From positions 1-37,498 of the forward strand of contig NZ_JASTWE010000037.1 of the NCBI RefSeq assembly GCF_030282845.1: a DNA stretch of 37,498 bases, read 5' to 3'. A model generated the notes under the pieces. It saw nothing but the letters and a program-made list of their open reading frames with translations. It did not search any database and had not been told where the DNA came from. Below are positions 24,498-32,346 of the stretch, in pieces (positions within the stretch are counted from its first letter, which is position 1; each line of letters starts with the position of its first letter). Position numbers and translations under genes: made by a program. Source of the stretch: Pseudodesulfovibrio pelocollis (GTDB taxonomy: Bacteria > Desulfobacterota > Desulfovibrionia > Desulfovibrionales > Desulfovibrionaceae).

Positions 24498-26039
24498 ATG
24501 AGCGCTGAACCCGTTGAGAGCGGCCGGGGGAAAATCATCGGATTTTTCCTCGGTCCCATCGTCTTCGTCCTGATCCTGATCCTTCCGACCCCGGAGGGAA
24601 TGAACCCGGAGGCATGGCGAGTGGCCGCCGTGACCGCACTGATGGCCATCTGGTGGATCACCGAGGCCATTCCCATCCCGGCCACATCGCTGCTGCCCAT
24701 AGCCATGTTCCCCACCCTGGGCATCATGAGTTCGGCAGCGTCAACGGCCCCCTACGCCAACCATCTCATCTACCTGTTCATGGGCGGCTTTTTCCTGGCC
24801 GTGACCATGGAGCGGTGGAACCTGCACCGGCGCATCGCCCTGCATACCATCAGGCTCGTGGGCACCAGCCCGGCCCGGATGATCATGGGCTTCATGATCG
24901 CCACGGCCTTTTTGTCCATGTGGGTGTCCAACACGGCCACGGCCATGATGATGGTGCCCATCGGGCTGGCCGTCATCCAGCAGGCCACGGGATTCGACTC
25001 CCGCACCCTGCGCGCCTGTCCCCACGACGGGCCTGAGTTCAACTTCGGCAAGGGGCTGATGCTGGGCGTGGCCTATGCGGCCTCCATCGGCGGCGTGGCC
25101 ACCATCATCGGCACCCCGCCCAACACCATCATGGTCGGCATGATCGACAAGATGTTCGGCGTGCAGATCAGCTTCGGCCAGTGGATGCTCTTTGGCGTTC
25201 CCCTGTCCGTGACCATGCTGGCCCTGGCCTGGGTACTGCTGACCAAGGTACTCTTCCCCACGGGCAACATGGAACTGGCGGGCGGCCGCACCATCATCGA
25301 ATCCGAACTGGCCAAGCTCGGCCCCATGGCGTCCGAGGAAAAGAAGATCGTCATCGTCGGCTGCTTCGTGGCCACCTTCTGGATGGCGCGCGAGTTCATC
25401 AAGGACCTGCCCTTCATCACCTCGGTCATGCCCAACTTCGGCTACATCCACGACGCCACCATCGGCATCATGGGCGCGCTGGTCCTCTTCTGCATCCCCA
25501 CCAACTTCAGGAAGGGCGAGTTCCTGCTCGACTGGAAGACCGCAGTCAAGATTCCCTGGGACGTGATCCTGCTCTTCGGCGGCGGCCTGGCCCTGGCCAA
25601 CGGCTTCGCCAAGACCGGACTGGCCGGATACATCGCCGCCCAGCTCGGCGGGCTCGACGGCGCGAGCATCCTCGTCTTCGTCAGCGTGGTGGTGTTCATG
25701 ACCATCTTCCTGACCGAAATCACCTCCAACACCGCCACCGCTACCCTGCTGGTGCCGATCATGGGCAGCGCGGCCATCGCCATGGGCGTGCATCCCTTTG
25801 CCACCATCGTGGGTGCCTGCGTGGCCGCCTCCTTCGCCTTCATGCTCCCGGTGGCCACCCCGCCCAACGCCGTCATCTTCGGCTCGGGCTGCGTGTCCAT
25901 CAAGCAGATGGCCAAGGCGGGCATCTGGCTGAACATCGTGGGCACCATGCTGATCACGGCCTTCGTGGTCTACATCCTGCCCGTGCTCTGGGGCGTTGAT
26001 CTCAACATGCTCCCCGATTGGGCAGTGATGCCGCAGTAA
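24498..26039 (+). CDS. DASS-family Na+/dicarboxylate symporter (SLC13 type)
   Basis: A 513-residue inner-membrane transporter of the divalent anion:Na+ symporter family, which takes up succinate, malate, fumarate or sulfate. Both Ser-Asn-Thr signatures that form the Na+/carboxylate sites are present: VSNTATAMMMVPIG (about 137-150) and TSNTATATLLVPIMG (about 411-425). Each is followed by its helix-breaking loop, GTPPNTI and ATPPNAV. GAGG sits five bases before the ATG. The upstream malic enzyme gene suggests C4-dicarboxylate import for pyruvate production. Sulfate is a second possibility in a sulfate reducer, but the SNT sequence form and the neighbour favour dicarboxylates. Confidence 0.93.
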   Translation: MSAEPVESGRGKIIGFFLGPIVFVLILILPTPEGMNPEAWRVAAVTALMAIWWITEAIPIPATSLLPIAMFPTLGIMSSAASTAPYANHLIYLFMGGFFLAVTMERWNLHRRIALHTIRLVGTSPARMIMGFMIATAFLSMWVSNTATAMMMVPIGLAVIQQATGFDSRTLRACPHDGPEFNFGKGLMLGVAYAASIGGVATIIGTPPNTIMVGMIDKMFGVQISFGQWMLFGVPLSVTMLALAWVLLTKVLFPTGNMELAGGRTIIESELAKLGPMASEEKKIVIVGCFVATFWMAREFIKDLPFITSVMPNFGYIHDATIGIMGALVLFCIPTNFRKGEFLLDWKTAVKIPWDVILLFGGGLALANGFAKTGLAGYIAAQLGGLDGASILVFVSVVVFMTIFLTEITSNTATATLLVPIMGSAAIAMGVHPFATIVGACVAASFAFMLPVATPPNAVIFGSGCVSIKQMAKAGIWLNIVGTMLITAFVVYILPVLWGVDLNMLPDWAVMPQ

Positions 26040-26046
26040 CACCAAT

Positions 26047-26079
26047 TCCGCGGGCGGCCGCCCCCAGGCCGCCCGCGGA
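26047..26079 (+). terminator. Strong hairpin after the dicarboxylate transporter gene
   Basis: A 13-bp perfect GC stem (TCCGCGGGCGGCC with GGCCGCCCGCGGA) and a 7-base loop lie 7 bases beyond the stop codon. There is no T-tract, but the stem is strong enough to act as a terminator or RNA-protecting hairpin. Confidence 0.65.
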
Positions 26080-26349
26080 CATCCCACCCCCGATTCCCAG
26101 CCCAGCCCCGCGCACCTGGGATAATGGCCGAGACAGGCCGCCGCATCACCCCGCTCCAACCTGCCAGCAACACTCTGCGCAGCCGTCCCCACCCAGAGCC
26201 CGCGGCCACATATCATACTTAAGCGCTCTGAATTAATGCACCGGCTTGACCTACACGTTAGCTTTGGTTATCCCTTCAGTGTTACAAGAATCATTTCCGT
26301 AGCAACCAAGTGGAGCCCAAGCGCTTCGCTCACAGCACGAGGTCCGACC
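26080..26349. promoter_or_regulatory. Upstream region of the FecBCD/FmdE operon
   Basis: This stretch has no supported gene. The part from about 26205 to 26310 is clearly AT-richer than its surroundings and is the likely promoter region. A weak candidate is TTGACC (26246-26251) with TATCCC (26269-26274), 17 bases apart. TTAAGCGCTCTGAATTAA nearby is an imperfect inverted repeat. No recognisable Fur, ModE or riboswitch consensus was seen. Confidence 0.35.
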
Positions 26350-27465
26350 ATGCGCGCGACACCATACCTGCTTTCAATCCTGGGGGCGGCGCTGATGCTG
26401 CTTCCCGTCTCTCCGGCCCTGGCCGGAGAACGCACCATCACCGATTCCATGAACCGCGAGGTGTCCATTCCTTCCGAGGTGAACCGGGTCATCTGCTCCG
26501 GCCCGGGCTGCCTGCGGCTCCTGACCTACCTTGAGGCCCAGCACATGGCCGTGGCCGTGGACGACATCGAGGCGCGCAGGCGCAGCTTCGACGCCCGCCC
26601 CTACGCCATGGCCAATCCGCAGTTCAAGACCCTGCCGGTGTTCGGCCAGTTCCGGGGCCACGACAACCCGGAGCTGATCCTCACCCTTGAGCCGCAGCCC
26701 CAGGTCATCCTCAAGACCTTCCCCACCCGGGGACACGACCCGGTCGAGCTGCAACAGAAGACCGGCATCCCGGTGGTGACGCTGGACTACGGCACCCTCG
26801 GCAGCCAGAGGCAGGCACTGTACCAATCCCTGCGCACCATGGGCGAGGTGGTGGGCAGGCAGGACCGGGCCGAGGCGGTCATCACCTTCATGGAGAGCCA
26901 GATCGAGGATCTCAAGCAGCGCACGGCAGACATCCCCGAGCAGGACCGCCCGGCCGCGTACATCGGCGGTGTGGCCATGTCCGGTCCCCACGGATTCCAG
27001 TCCACCGAGCCGGGCTACCCGCCATTCACCTTCGCGGGCGTGCGCAACCTCGCCCACCGCGAGGGGCTGACCGGCAAGGCCCTGACCCACGCCAACGTGG
27101 CCAAGGAAATGATCGTGCAGTGGAACCCCGAGTACCTGTTCCTTGATCTCTCCACGCTCCAGATGGGCGACAAGGCAGGCGGGCTGCACGAACTGCGCAC
27201 CGACCCAGCCTACCGCACCATGGCCGCCGTGCGCGATGGGAAGGTGTATGGTCTGCTCCCCTACAACTGGTACAGCCAGAACTTCGGCTCCATCCTGGCC
27301 GATGCCTTCTACATCGGCAAGCTGGTCCACCCGGACCGGTTCGAAGATGTGAACCCGGCGGCCAAGGCCGACGAAATCTACACCTTCCTGCTGGGCAAGC
27401 CCTTGTTCGAAGAAATGAACGGCATGTTCGGCAACTTCGCCTTCATCCAGGTGCCGGTGAACTGA
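26350..27465 (+). CDS. Periplasmic substrate-binding protein of a FecBCD-type ABC importer
   Basis: A 371-residue class III (TroA/BtuF-like) binding protein. It has a cleavable signal peptide (about 1-25, ending SPALA-G) with no lipobox cysteine, so it is probably soluble in the periplasm. The mature part opens TITDSMNREVSIP and VNRVICSGPGCLRLLTYL, typical of the iron-siderophore/cobalamin/molybdate branch. A long connecting helix (about 172-200) and a C-terminal lobe (about 210-371) follow. The substrate cannot be read. Start ATG 26350 has GAGG seven bases upstream and begins the signal peptide; the upstream extension to 26236 lies in AT-rich non-coding sequence. The stop is 1 base before the permease ATG. 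Confidence 0.9.
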   Translation: MRATPYLLSILGAALMLLPVSPALAGERTITDSMNREVSIPSEVNRVICSGPGCLRLLTYLEAQHMAVAVDDIEARRRSFDARPYAMANPQFKTLPVFGQFRGHDNPELILTLEPQPQVILKTFPTRGHDPVELQQKTGIPVVTLDYGTLGSQRQALYQSLRTMGEVVGRQDRAEAVITFMESQIEDLKQRTADIPEQDRPAAYIGGVAMSGPHGFQSTEPGYPPFTFAGVRNLAHREGLTGKALTHANVAKEMIVQWNPEYLFLDLSTLQMGDKAGGLHELRTDPAYRTMAAVRDGKVYGLLPYNWYSQNFGSILADAFYIGKLVHPDRFEDVNPAAKADEIYTFLLGKPLFEEMNGMFGNFAFIQVPVN

Positions 27466-27466
27466 C

Positions 27467-28537
27467 ATGCACTTCTCCGACGGCCAGGTTCCCGCCGAAT
27501 ACCGTCGCTACATCGGCTGGAAGAGCGCGGTGGTGCTCGCCACGGCCGTGCTCCTCGTGGGCGCGCTGATCACTGGCATCTCGGTGGGCGCGGCAGGCAT
27601 CCCCATCCCGGACGTGGCCCGCAGCCTGGCCGGGCTTGAGGTGCCCCGGCGCATCGACGCCATCGTCTGGAACATCCGGCTGCCCCAAGCCCTGACCGCC
27701 ATCGTGGGCGGTGCCGGGCTGGCCGTGTCCGGCGCGGTCATGCAGTCCATCCTGCGCAATCCGCTGGGCTCGCCCTTCACCTTGGGCATCTCCCACGCGG
27801 CGGCCTTTGGCGCGGCCCTGTCGGTCATGTTTCTGGGCGGCGGGATCATGACCTCCACCAGCGCCGACGCGGTGAACATCACCAACCCCTACATCACCAC
27901 CGGGGCGGCCTTCCTCTTCAGCCTGCTGGGCGCGGGCGTCATCATCATGGTCTCCCGCCTGCGCGGTGCCACGCCCGAGGTCATGGTCCTCACAGGCGTG
28001 GCCCTGGGCGCGCTCTTCACCGCAGGGACCATGTTCCTGCAATACTTTGCCGACGACGTGCAACTGGCGGCCATGGTCTTCTGGACCTTTGGCGACACGT
28101 CGCGCGCCTCCTGGAGCGAGCTTGGGGTGATCACGGCCGTGACCCTGGCCTGCTGTGCGTACTTCCTGACCAACGCCTGGAACTACAACGCCATCGACGC
28201 GGGCGACGAGACCGCGCGCGGCCTGGGCGTGCGCGTCGAGCTGGTCCGCGTGGTGGGCATGCTCCTGGCCTCGCTGGTCACGGCGGTGATCATCGCCTTC
28301 CTCGGCATCATCGGGTTTGTCGGGCTGGTGGTGCCGCACATGGCGCGCCGGGTCATCGGCTCGGACCACCGCTTCCTGCTGCCCGCGTCCATCCTGGGCG
28401 GAGGCCTGCTCCTGCTGGTGTCCGACACGGTGGCGAGGCTCCTGCTCGCCCCGCACCTGCTGCCGGTCTCGGTGCTCACCGCCTTCATGGGCGCACCGGT
28501 CTTCATCTGGCTGATCATCCGGGGGCAGCGGGCATGA
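27467..28537 (+). CDS. FecCD-family ABC transporter permease
   Basis: A 356-residue inner-membrane permease with about ten hydrophobic helices, homologous to BtuC/FecC/MolB proteins. The family blocks RLPQALTAIVGGAGLAVSGA (about 69-88), NPLGSPFTLGISHAAAFGA (about 97-115) and GFVGLVVPHMARRVIGSDHR (about 283-302) are all present; the last contacts the ATPase. The ATG is 1 base past the binding-protein stop, and the gene ends in an ATGA overlap with the ATPase gene, so the three are translated together. A single permease gene implies a homodimer. Confidence 0.95.
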   Translation: MHFSDGQVPAEYRRYIGWKSAVVLATAVLLVGALITGISVGAAGIPIPDVARSLAGLEVPRRIDAIVWNIRLPQALTAIVGGAGLAVSGAVMQSILRNPLGSPFTLGISHAAAFGAALSVMFLGGGIMTSTSADAVNITNPYITTGAAFLFSLLGAGVIIMVSRLRGATPEVMVLTGVALGALFTAGTMFLQYFADDVQLAAMVFWTFGDTSRASWSELGVITAVTLACCAYFLTNAWNYNAIDAGDETARGLGVRVELVRVVGMLLASLVTAVIIAFLGIIGFVGLVVPHMARRVIGSDHRFLLPASILGGGLLLLVSDTVARLLLAPHLLPVSVLTAFMGAPVFIWLIIRGQRA

Positions 28538-29340
28538 TCCTCGACATCAACGGCCTCGCCTTCACCTACAACAGCCACCCGGTCCTCGAAGGGATGGAGT
28601 TCTCCCTTCAGGGCGGCGAACTGCTGGCCATCCTCGGCCCCAACGGCGTGGGCAAGACCACCCTGCTCAAATGCATCAACGCCATCCACCGGCCCATGCA
28701 GGGCACCATCCTCGTGGAGGAGCGCGACGTGCTCGCCATGCGCCCGGCCGAGATCGCCCTGAACATCGGCTACGTGGCCCAGCGCAGCGAACCGGCCCGG
28801 CTGACCGTGTTCGACGCCGTGCTCATGGGCCGAAAGCCCCACATCCGCTGGCGCGTGACCGAGCACGACCTTCAAATCGTGGAATCCGCCCTGCGGCGGC
28901 TGCGCCTCGACGCGCTGGCCATGCGCCACATCGACCAATTGAGCGGCGGCGAGTTGCAGAAGGTGGCCATCGCCAGGGCCATGGTCCAGGAGCCTCGCCT
29001 GCTCTTGCTCGACGAGCCCACCAGCTCACTGGACCTCAAGAGCCAGGTGGAAATCCTGACCATGATCCGCCGGGTGGTGGACGAGCACCGCATCGGGGCC
29101 ATCATGACCATGCACGACCTGAACACCGCCCTGCGCTACGCGGACAAGGTCCTCTTTCTCAAGGACGGGGTGATCCACTCGCGCGGCTGCGCCCGCGAGG
29201 TGACCCGCGAGGTCATCGAGGAGGTCTACGGCCTGCCCGTGCACATTCACCACGTCCACGGCCGCCCGCTCATCGTCCCTGTCCATGACCACTCACCCGC
29301 AACACCGGAGCACCACCATGCCCTGCCGCATTCCCACTGA
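28534..29340 (+). CDS. FecE/BtuD-type ABC transporter ATP-binding protein with His-rich tail
   Basis: A 268-residue ATPase for the FecBCD-type importer. Walker A is GPNGVGKTTLL (about 35-45), the signature LSGGELQKVAIARAM (about 136-150) and Walker B LLLLDEPTSSLD (about 156-167), followed by the H-loop region ACTS-like IMTMHDLN. It overlaps the permease stop as ATGA. The last 33 residues carry eleven histidines in clusters (HIHH, HDH, HHH, HSH), an addition beyond the normal FecE end that could bind a transition metal. This tail is encoded partly where the FmdE gene begins: the last 23 bases overlap FmdE, so some of the composition may reflect dual coding. Confidence 0.94.
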   Translation: MILDINGLAFTYNSHPVLEGMEFSLQGGELLAILGPNGVGKTTLLKCINAIHRPMQGTILVEERDVLAMRPAEIALNIGYVAQRSEPARLTVFDAVLMGRKPHIRWRVTEHDLQIVESALRRLRLDALAMRHIDQLSGGELQKVAIARAMVQEPRLLLLDEPTSSLDLKSQVEILTMIRRVVDEHRIGAIMTMHDLNTALRYADKVLFLKDGVIHSRGCAREVTREVIEEVYGLPVHIHHVHGRPLIVPVHDHSPATPEHHHALPHSH

Positions 29341-29929
29341 CCAGATAGCCAAGGCCATCGACTTCCACGGACACGAATGCCCCGGCCTGCACATCGGCAT
29401 CCGGGCCGCCGAACTCGCCCTGCGCGAACTGGGCCACAGCCGCGACATCGACCTGGTGGCCGTGTGCGAGACCGACATGTGCGGCGTGGACGCCATCCAG
29501 GTGCTCACCGGCTGCACCTATGGCAAGGGCAACCTCATCCACCGCGACCTGGGCAAGATGGCCTTCTCCTTCTTCGACCGGGCACGCGGCACCGGCCTGC
29601 GCGCCCTGCTCGCGCCCGAGGCCCGGGGCGGCATGGACACCGAAATGGGACCGCTCATGGCCAAGAGCGGCGCGGGAACGGCCACGGCCGGGGACAAGGC
29701 CCGACTGGCCGAGCTGCGCACCGACCTCCAGGAACGATTCATGGCCCTGCCCCTTGAGGAGATGTTCACCATCGCCCCGCTGACCATGGACGCGCCACGG
29801 CCCGCCAGAATCCTGACCAGCCAGGCCTGCGAGCAGTGCGGGGAGTTGACCATGGAATCGCGCACCCGCAGGCTCGGCGGCCAGACCCTGTGCATTCCCT
29901 GCTTCGCCGAGCAGGACCAGAAAATCTGA
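29318..29929 (+). CDS. FmdE-family protein with C-terminal zinc-ribbon
   Basis: A 203-residue cytoplasmic protein of the FmdE family, named for a gene next to molybdenum formylmethanofuran dehydrogenase; its biochemical role is not established. The N-terminal FmdE signature IDFHGHECPGLHIGIRAAE (H17, H19, C21) and the TDMCGVDAIQVLTGCTYGKGN block are likely metal-binding. The C-terminal ACEQCGEL...LCIPCF pattern (two CxxC pairs, about 175-198) is a zinc-ribbon. Start ATG 29318 has GGAG seven bases upstream and overlaps the ATPase gene by 23 bases; the in-frame ATG at 29285 lacks such a site. Sharing an operon with a FecBCD importer suggests handling of the imported metal or oxyanion, which is inference. 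Confidence 0.9.
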   Translation: MPCRIPTDQIAKAIDFHGHECPGLHIGIRAAELALRELGHSRDIDLVAVCETDMCGVDAIQVLTGCTYGKGNLIHRDLGKMAFSFFDRARGTGLRALLAPEARGGMDTEMGPLMAKSGAGTATAGDKARLAELRTDLQERFMALPLEEMFTIAPLTMDAPRPARILTSQACEQCGELTMESRTRRLGGQTLCIPCFAEQDQKI

Positions 29930-29949
29930 CCCCGAATGCGCTGACGAAA

Positions 29950-29981
29950 AAGCCCCGTCCACTGAAAGGTAGGCGGGGCTT
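29950..29981 (+). terminator. Terminator of the FecBCD/FmdE operon
   Basis: An 8-bp stem AAGCCCCG/CGGGGCTT, with partial pairing inside, lies 20 bases beyond the FmdE stop and is followed by ATTGTCT. An A-run precedes it, so it may also work on the other strand. Confidence 0.7.
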
Positions 29982-30051
29982 ATTGTCTGGATGACAGCAT
30001 TAGGCGCAAATGCACAAAGTGATTTCAGACGGTTGGACGACAGCTAGTCAG

Positions 30052-30083
30052 CAATAAAGGCCGCCACATCGCGGCCTTTATTG
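30052..30083 (-). terminator. Symmetric terminator of the DUF3644 gene
   Basis: A 13-bp perfect stem (CAATAAAGGCCGC with GCGGCCTTTATTG) and a 6-base loop lie 12 bases past the DUF3644 stop. A/T-rich outer arms on both sides suit a bidirectional terminator. Confidence 0.8.
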
Positions 30084-30095
30084 TTTGGAAGGCGT

Positions 30096-31166
30096 TTATT
30101 GTTCGCGCTTGCGCTGTTTCATTTTCTCAACAATAGCTTCAATCGGCTCGACCTCCAAGGCCTTGCGGATGGCGTCGATGGCTTTTGGCGAGTAGTGCTT
30201 GTGGCATTGGGAACCCATCTTGAATTCCTTGTAGCAATGCGGGTCGTCCTTCAGTCCAAGGTAATTGATGACGCTCAAAACTTGGTGACGATTCAGCCCG
30301 AGCTTTTCACCCAGCTTCGTTGCCATCAAGCTGTAATAACCGGTCGAGTCCGTTGTCTTCAGCGCCACAACAGAGGCACCAGGCGTCCCCTCTGCCACTA
30401 GGCGGGTTTCAATGCCTTCCTTTTTGGAGAGGCGAAGTGCAATGGACGGCCCTTCGCCGTCTGTTATGATGTTGATGGCTGCGACCCCCTGAAAGACTGT
30501 TGCCCAGTCTTCGCCAACTTGAAGCCGGCGACAGGCCTTGTTCAACTCCGCGTTGCTCGGTTGTCCCTTCTCGCCCTTAATCGTAGTGTCCAGAATCGCT
30601 AGGGACCGCAACCGCGTAACTGCTTCCACGCGCATTCTCTTCCCCGGCGAAAGGAGCTTCCGAATTTCTTCGATTTCGTGGTCGAACAAGGTGATAATGT
30701 CTGTCGGGGCGATAGTGGAAACAGGTAACACCCGCTCCGGCAAATGGTCCGAAAGCTCCTGCTTGAAGATGCTCTTCAGCAAGTCGCGAAAAAGAGTCAC
30801 GCCGGACTGGGCATGCACGTAAAGTTGTGCCTCCATGATGTCGAGCAGGTGATGTTGCGCTGCATCCCGCAAACCGTTGATGGCTTGGAGAGTGACGGCT
30901 TGTTCGTCAGACAGAAATTTGATGGCCCCCTCGCTTACGCCCTTGCGGACGCATGCGTCGAAGCCAATGGTATTCCTAGCCTTCGGCTCTCGAATGGCAC
31001 CCCCACGGGCCAAAATTGCGGACTTGAGGAGCATCTCGAACGCATGGTCCAACTGGATCAGGACTGCATTGACCCGACCTCGGTCATTGGGTCGGTTGAA
31101 CAACTCAATGCTCAAAAGGAGTGAGTCATAGGCCCGTTCCAGCAGTAGCCGTGCTTCTTTCTTCAT
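30096..31166 (-). CDS. DUF3644 (HEPN-like) protein of unknown function
   Basis: A 356-residue protein. The N-terminal half (about 1-160) is helical and matches my memory of DUF3644, a family placed among HEPN-type proteins. It contains R100-DAAQ-H105-H106, an Rx4H pattern like the RNase active site of HEPN toxins and defence proteins. The C-terminal part (about 275-345) reads as a helix-turn-helix-like module (TKLGEKLGLNRHQVLSVINY). ATG 31166 is preceded by GAGG seven bases upstream. Base composition is clearly AT-richer than all neighbours and codon use differs, so recent transfer is likely. It stands alone, with a strong terminator behind it. An RNase or defence role is inference only; no partner antitoxin or nuclease gene is next to it. 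Confidence 0.75.
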   Translation of the reverse strand: MKKEARLLLERAYDSLLLSIELFNRPNDRGRVNAVLIQLDHAFEMLLKSAILARGGAIREPKARNTIGFDACVRKGVSEGAIKFLSDEQAVTLQAINGLRDAAQHHLLDIMEAQLYVHAQSGVTLFRDLLKSIFKQELSDHLPERVLPVSTIAPTDIITLFDHEIEEIRKLLSPGKRMRVEAVTRLRSLAILDTTIKGEKGQPSNAELNKACRRLQVGEDWATVFQGVAAINIITDGEGPSIALRLSKKEGIETRLVAEGTPGASVVALKTTDSTGYYSLMATKLGEKLGLNRHQVLSVINYLGLKDDPHCYKEFKMGSQCHKHYSPKAIDAIRKALEVEPIEAIVEKMKQRKREQ

Positions 31167-31241
31167 GCGTGAGCCTCGTTAATCTGTATATTTTTGAACA
31201 TTAGGCTCTATGGTGCCATAATGCTGCTGAATGAAGACCAG

Positions 31242-32165
31242 CTATTCAAGCACCAACCTGAATTCCACGGAGATGAAATCAAAGACCAGATGGTAGCTCA
31301 GGTGCCTGAAAAACCGCGACGAGCCGTAGATGACGCCCCACTCGGTGCGGTCAAAATCGAGGTTGGCGATGATGGTCAGGCGGTCCGGGTCGAGGTTGCG
31401 GATATGGGCCGGAAAGGCGATCTCGTTGCCCACGCCGCACAGGGAGAGCGTTCCCTGGATCATGGCGTTGGGCCGGGTGGCCTGGGCTTCATCGGCCAGC
31501 CGCACGGCCGTGGTGGTGAACACGGCCTCGGGGAACATGGCCGTGAAGAAGAAATCGTCGGAATGCAGGTGCTTTTCCAGCACGGGCTGCAACTCGCCGC
31601 CCGCCAGGTCCAGGTTGGCGATGGTGGTCATGTCCATGACAAAGCGGCCCCTTGGCCCATCGCCCGCGCAGTCGAATTCACCGGAGGCGAAGCGCAGGGT
31701 GCCGTGATGCGTGCTGTTGACGTTGCGCCCTGTCCAGCGCAGGATCGATTCGTCCGGGCACAGCCGGTAGGTCCTCGATTCCAGGGTCGGCACCGGATGC
31801 GGCGGCTCCACCTCGTCCGGGGCAGTGCCCGCCAGGGATCTTCCCTCGGCCCGCCATACCTCCAGGCCGCCGTGGAACACGGCCACATCGGTGTAGCCCT
31901 GCCGGGCCAGCTTGTCGGCCGCGGCCAGACAGTCGCGCGAGTCCGGCCCCGCGCCGTAGAGCACCACGGGTACGCCCATGGAAGGCACCAGGGCGGCCAC
32001 GGTTTCGCAAAAAACCATCTCGTACACGCAGGCGTTTATGGCGCCGGGAATGTGCCGTGCCGCGAAATGCTCGGGCGGCAGCGTGTCGATGAGCACCCCC
32101 TCGCCCTGCTCGACGAACCGGGCCACCTCGGCCGCCTCCAGCCGCTCCACGAACTGCGAATCCAT
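31242..32165 (-). CDS. Fusion of a cysteine-less rhodanese domain and a YceI-like domain
   Basis: A 307-residue cytoplasmic protein with no signal peptide. The N-terminal rhodanese fold (about 1-115) has VLIDTLPPEHFAARHIPGAI and a FHGGLEVWR ending. The active-site loop reads VVLYGAGPDSRD, so the usual catalytic Cys is G71 and sulfurtransfer by this site is unlikely. The C-terminal domain (about 131-307) follows the YceI lipocalin-like pattern: STHHGTLRFASGEF, HLHSDDFFFTAMFPEAVF, GTLSLCGV and a DRTEWGVIYGSS end. YceI proteins bind isoprenoid-type ligands and are normally periplasmic. Start ATG 32165 has AGGAGG about nine bases upstream; the frame stays open to 32243 but without such a site. 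The function of the fusion is unknown. Confidence 0.85.
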   Translation of the reverse strand: MDSQFVERLEAAEVARFVEQGEGVLIDTLPPEHFAARHIPGAINACVYEMVFCETVAALVPSMGVPVVLYGAGPDSRDCLAAADKLARQGYTDVAVFHGGLEVWRAEGRSLAGTAPDEVEPPHPVPTLESRTYRLCPDESILRWTGRNVNSTHHGTLRFASGEFDCAGDGPRGRFVMDMTTIANLDLAGGELQPVLEKHLHSDDFFFTAMFPEAVFTTTAVRLADEAQATRPNAMIQGTLSLCGVGNEIAFPAHIRNLDPDRLTIIANLDFDRTEWGVIYGSSRFFRHLSYHLVFDFISVEFRLVLE

Positions 32166-32286
32166 GCGCACCCCCCTCCTGCCCGGCAACGACGCCGGGA
32201 ATAGCGGTTTGCCCCAGTATATCAGGAATCGGGCCGGGCGCAACCACCAAGGGCCTGATCGAAAACAGGAAGGCGTGAAGAATCAC

Positions 32287-32323
32287 GAAACCAAGGCCCC
32301 GCACGGAGCGGGGCCTTGGTTTC
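32287..32323 (-). terminator. Terminator of the MCP gene
   Basis: A 16-bp perfect stem (GAAACCAAGGCCCCGC with GCGGGGCCTTGGTTTC) and a 5-base loop lie 24 bases past the MCP stop, between it and the rhodanese-YceI gene. It is the longest perfect hairpin I found in the window, and the two genes are likely separate units. Confidence 0.85.
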
Positions 32324-32346
32324 GAAGAGAAAGGCCCGGAACGAAA

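Noticed and set aside
26080-26349. A cobalamin, molybdenum-cofactor or Fur-type control element before the FecBCD genes
   Set aside because: I could not find the conserved boxes of any of these, so only a generic promoter region is listed.
29982-30050. Possible tRNA or att-site remnant next to the DUF3644 gene
   Set aside because: No cloverleaf or conserved TPsiC arm could be drawn, so only the short direct repeat is reported.
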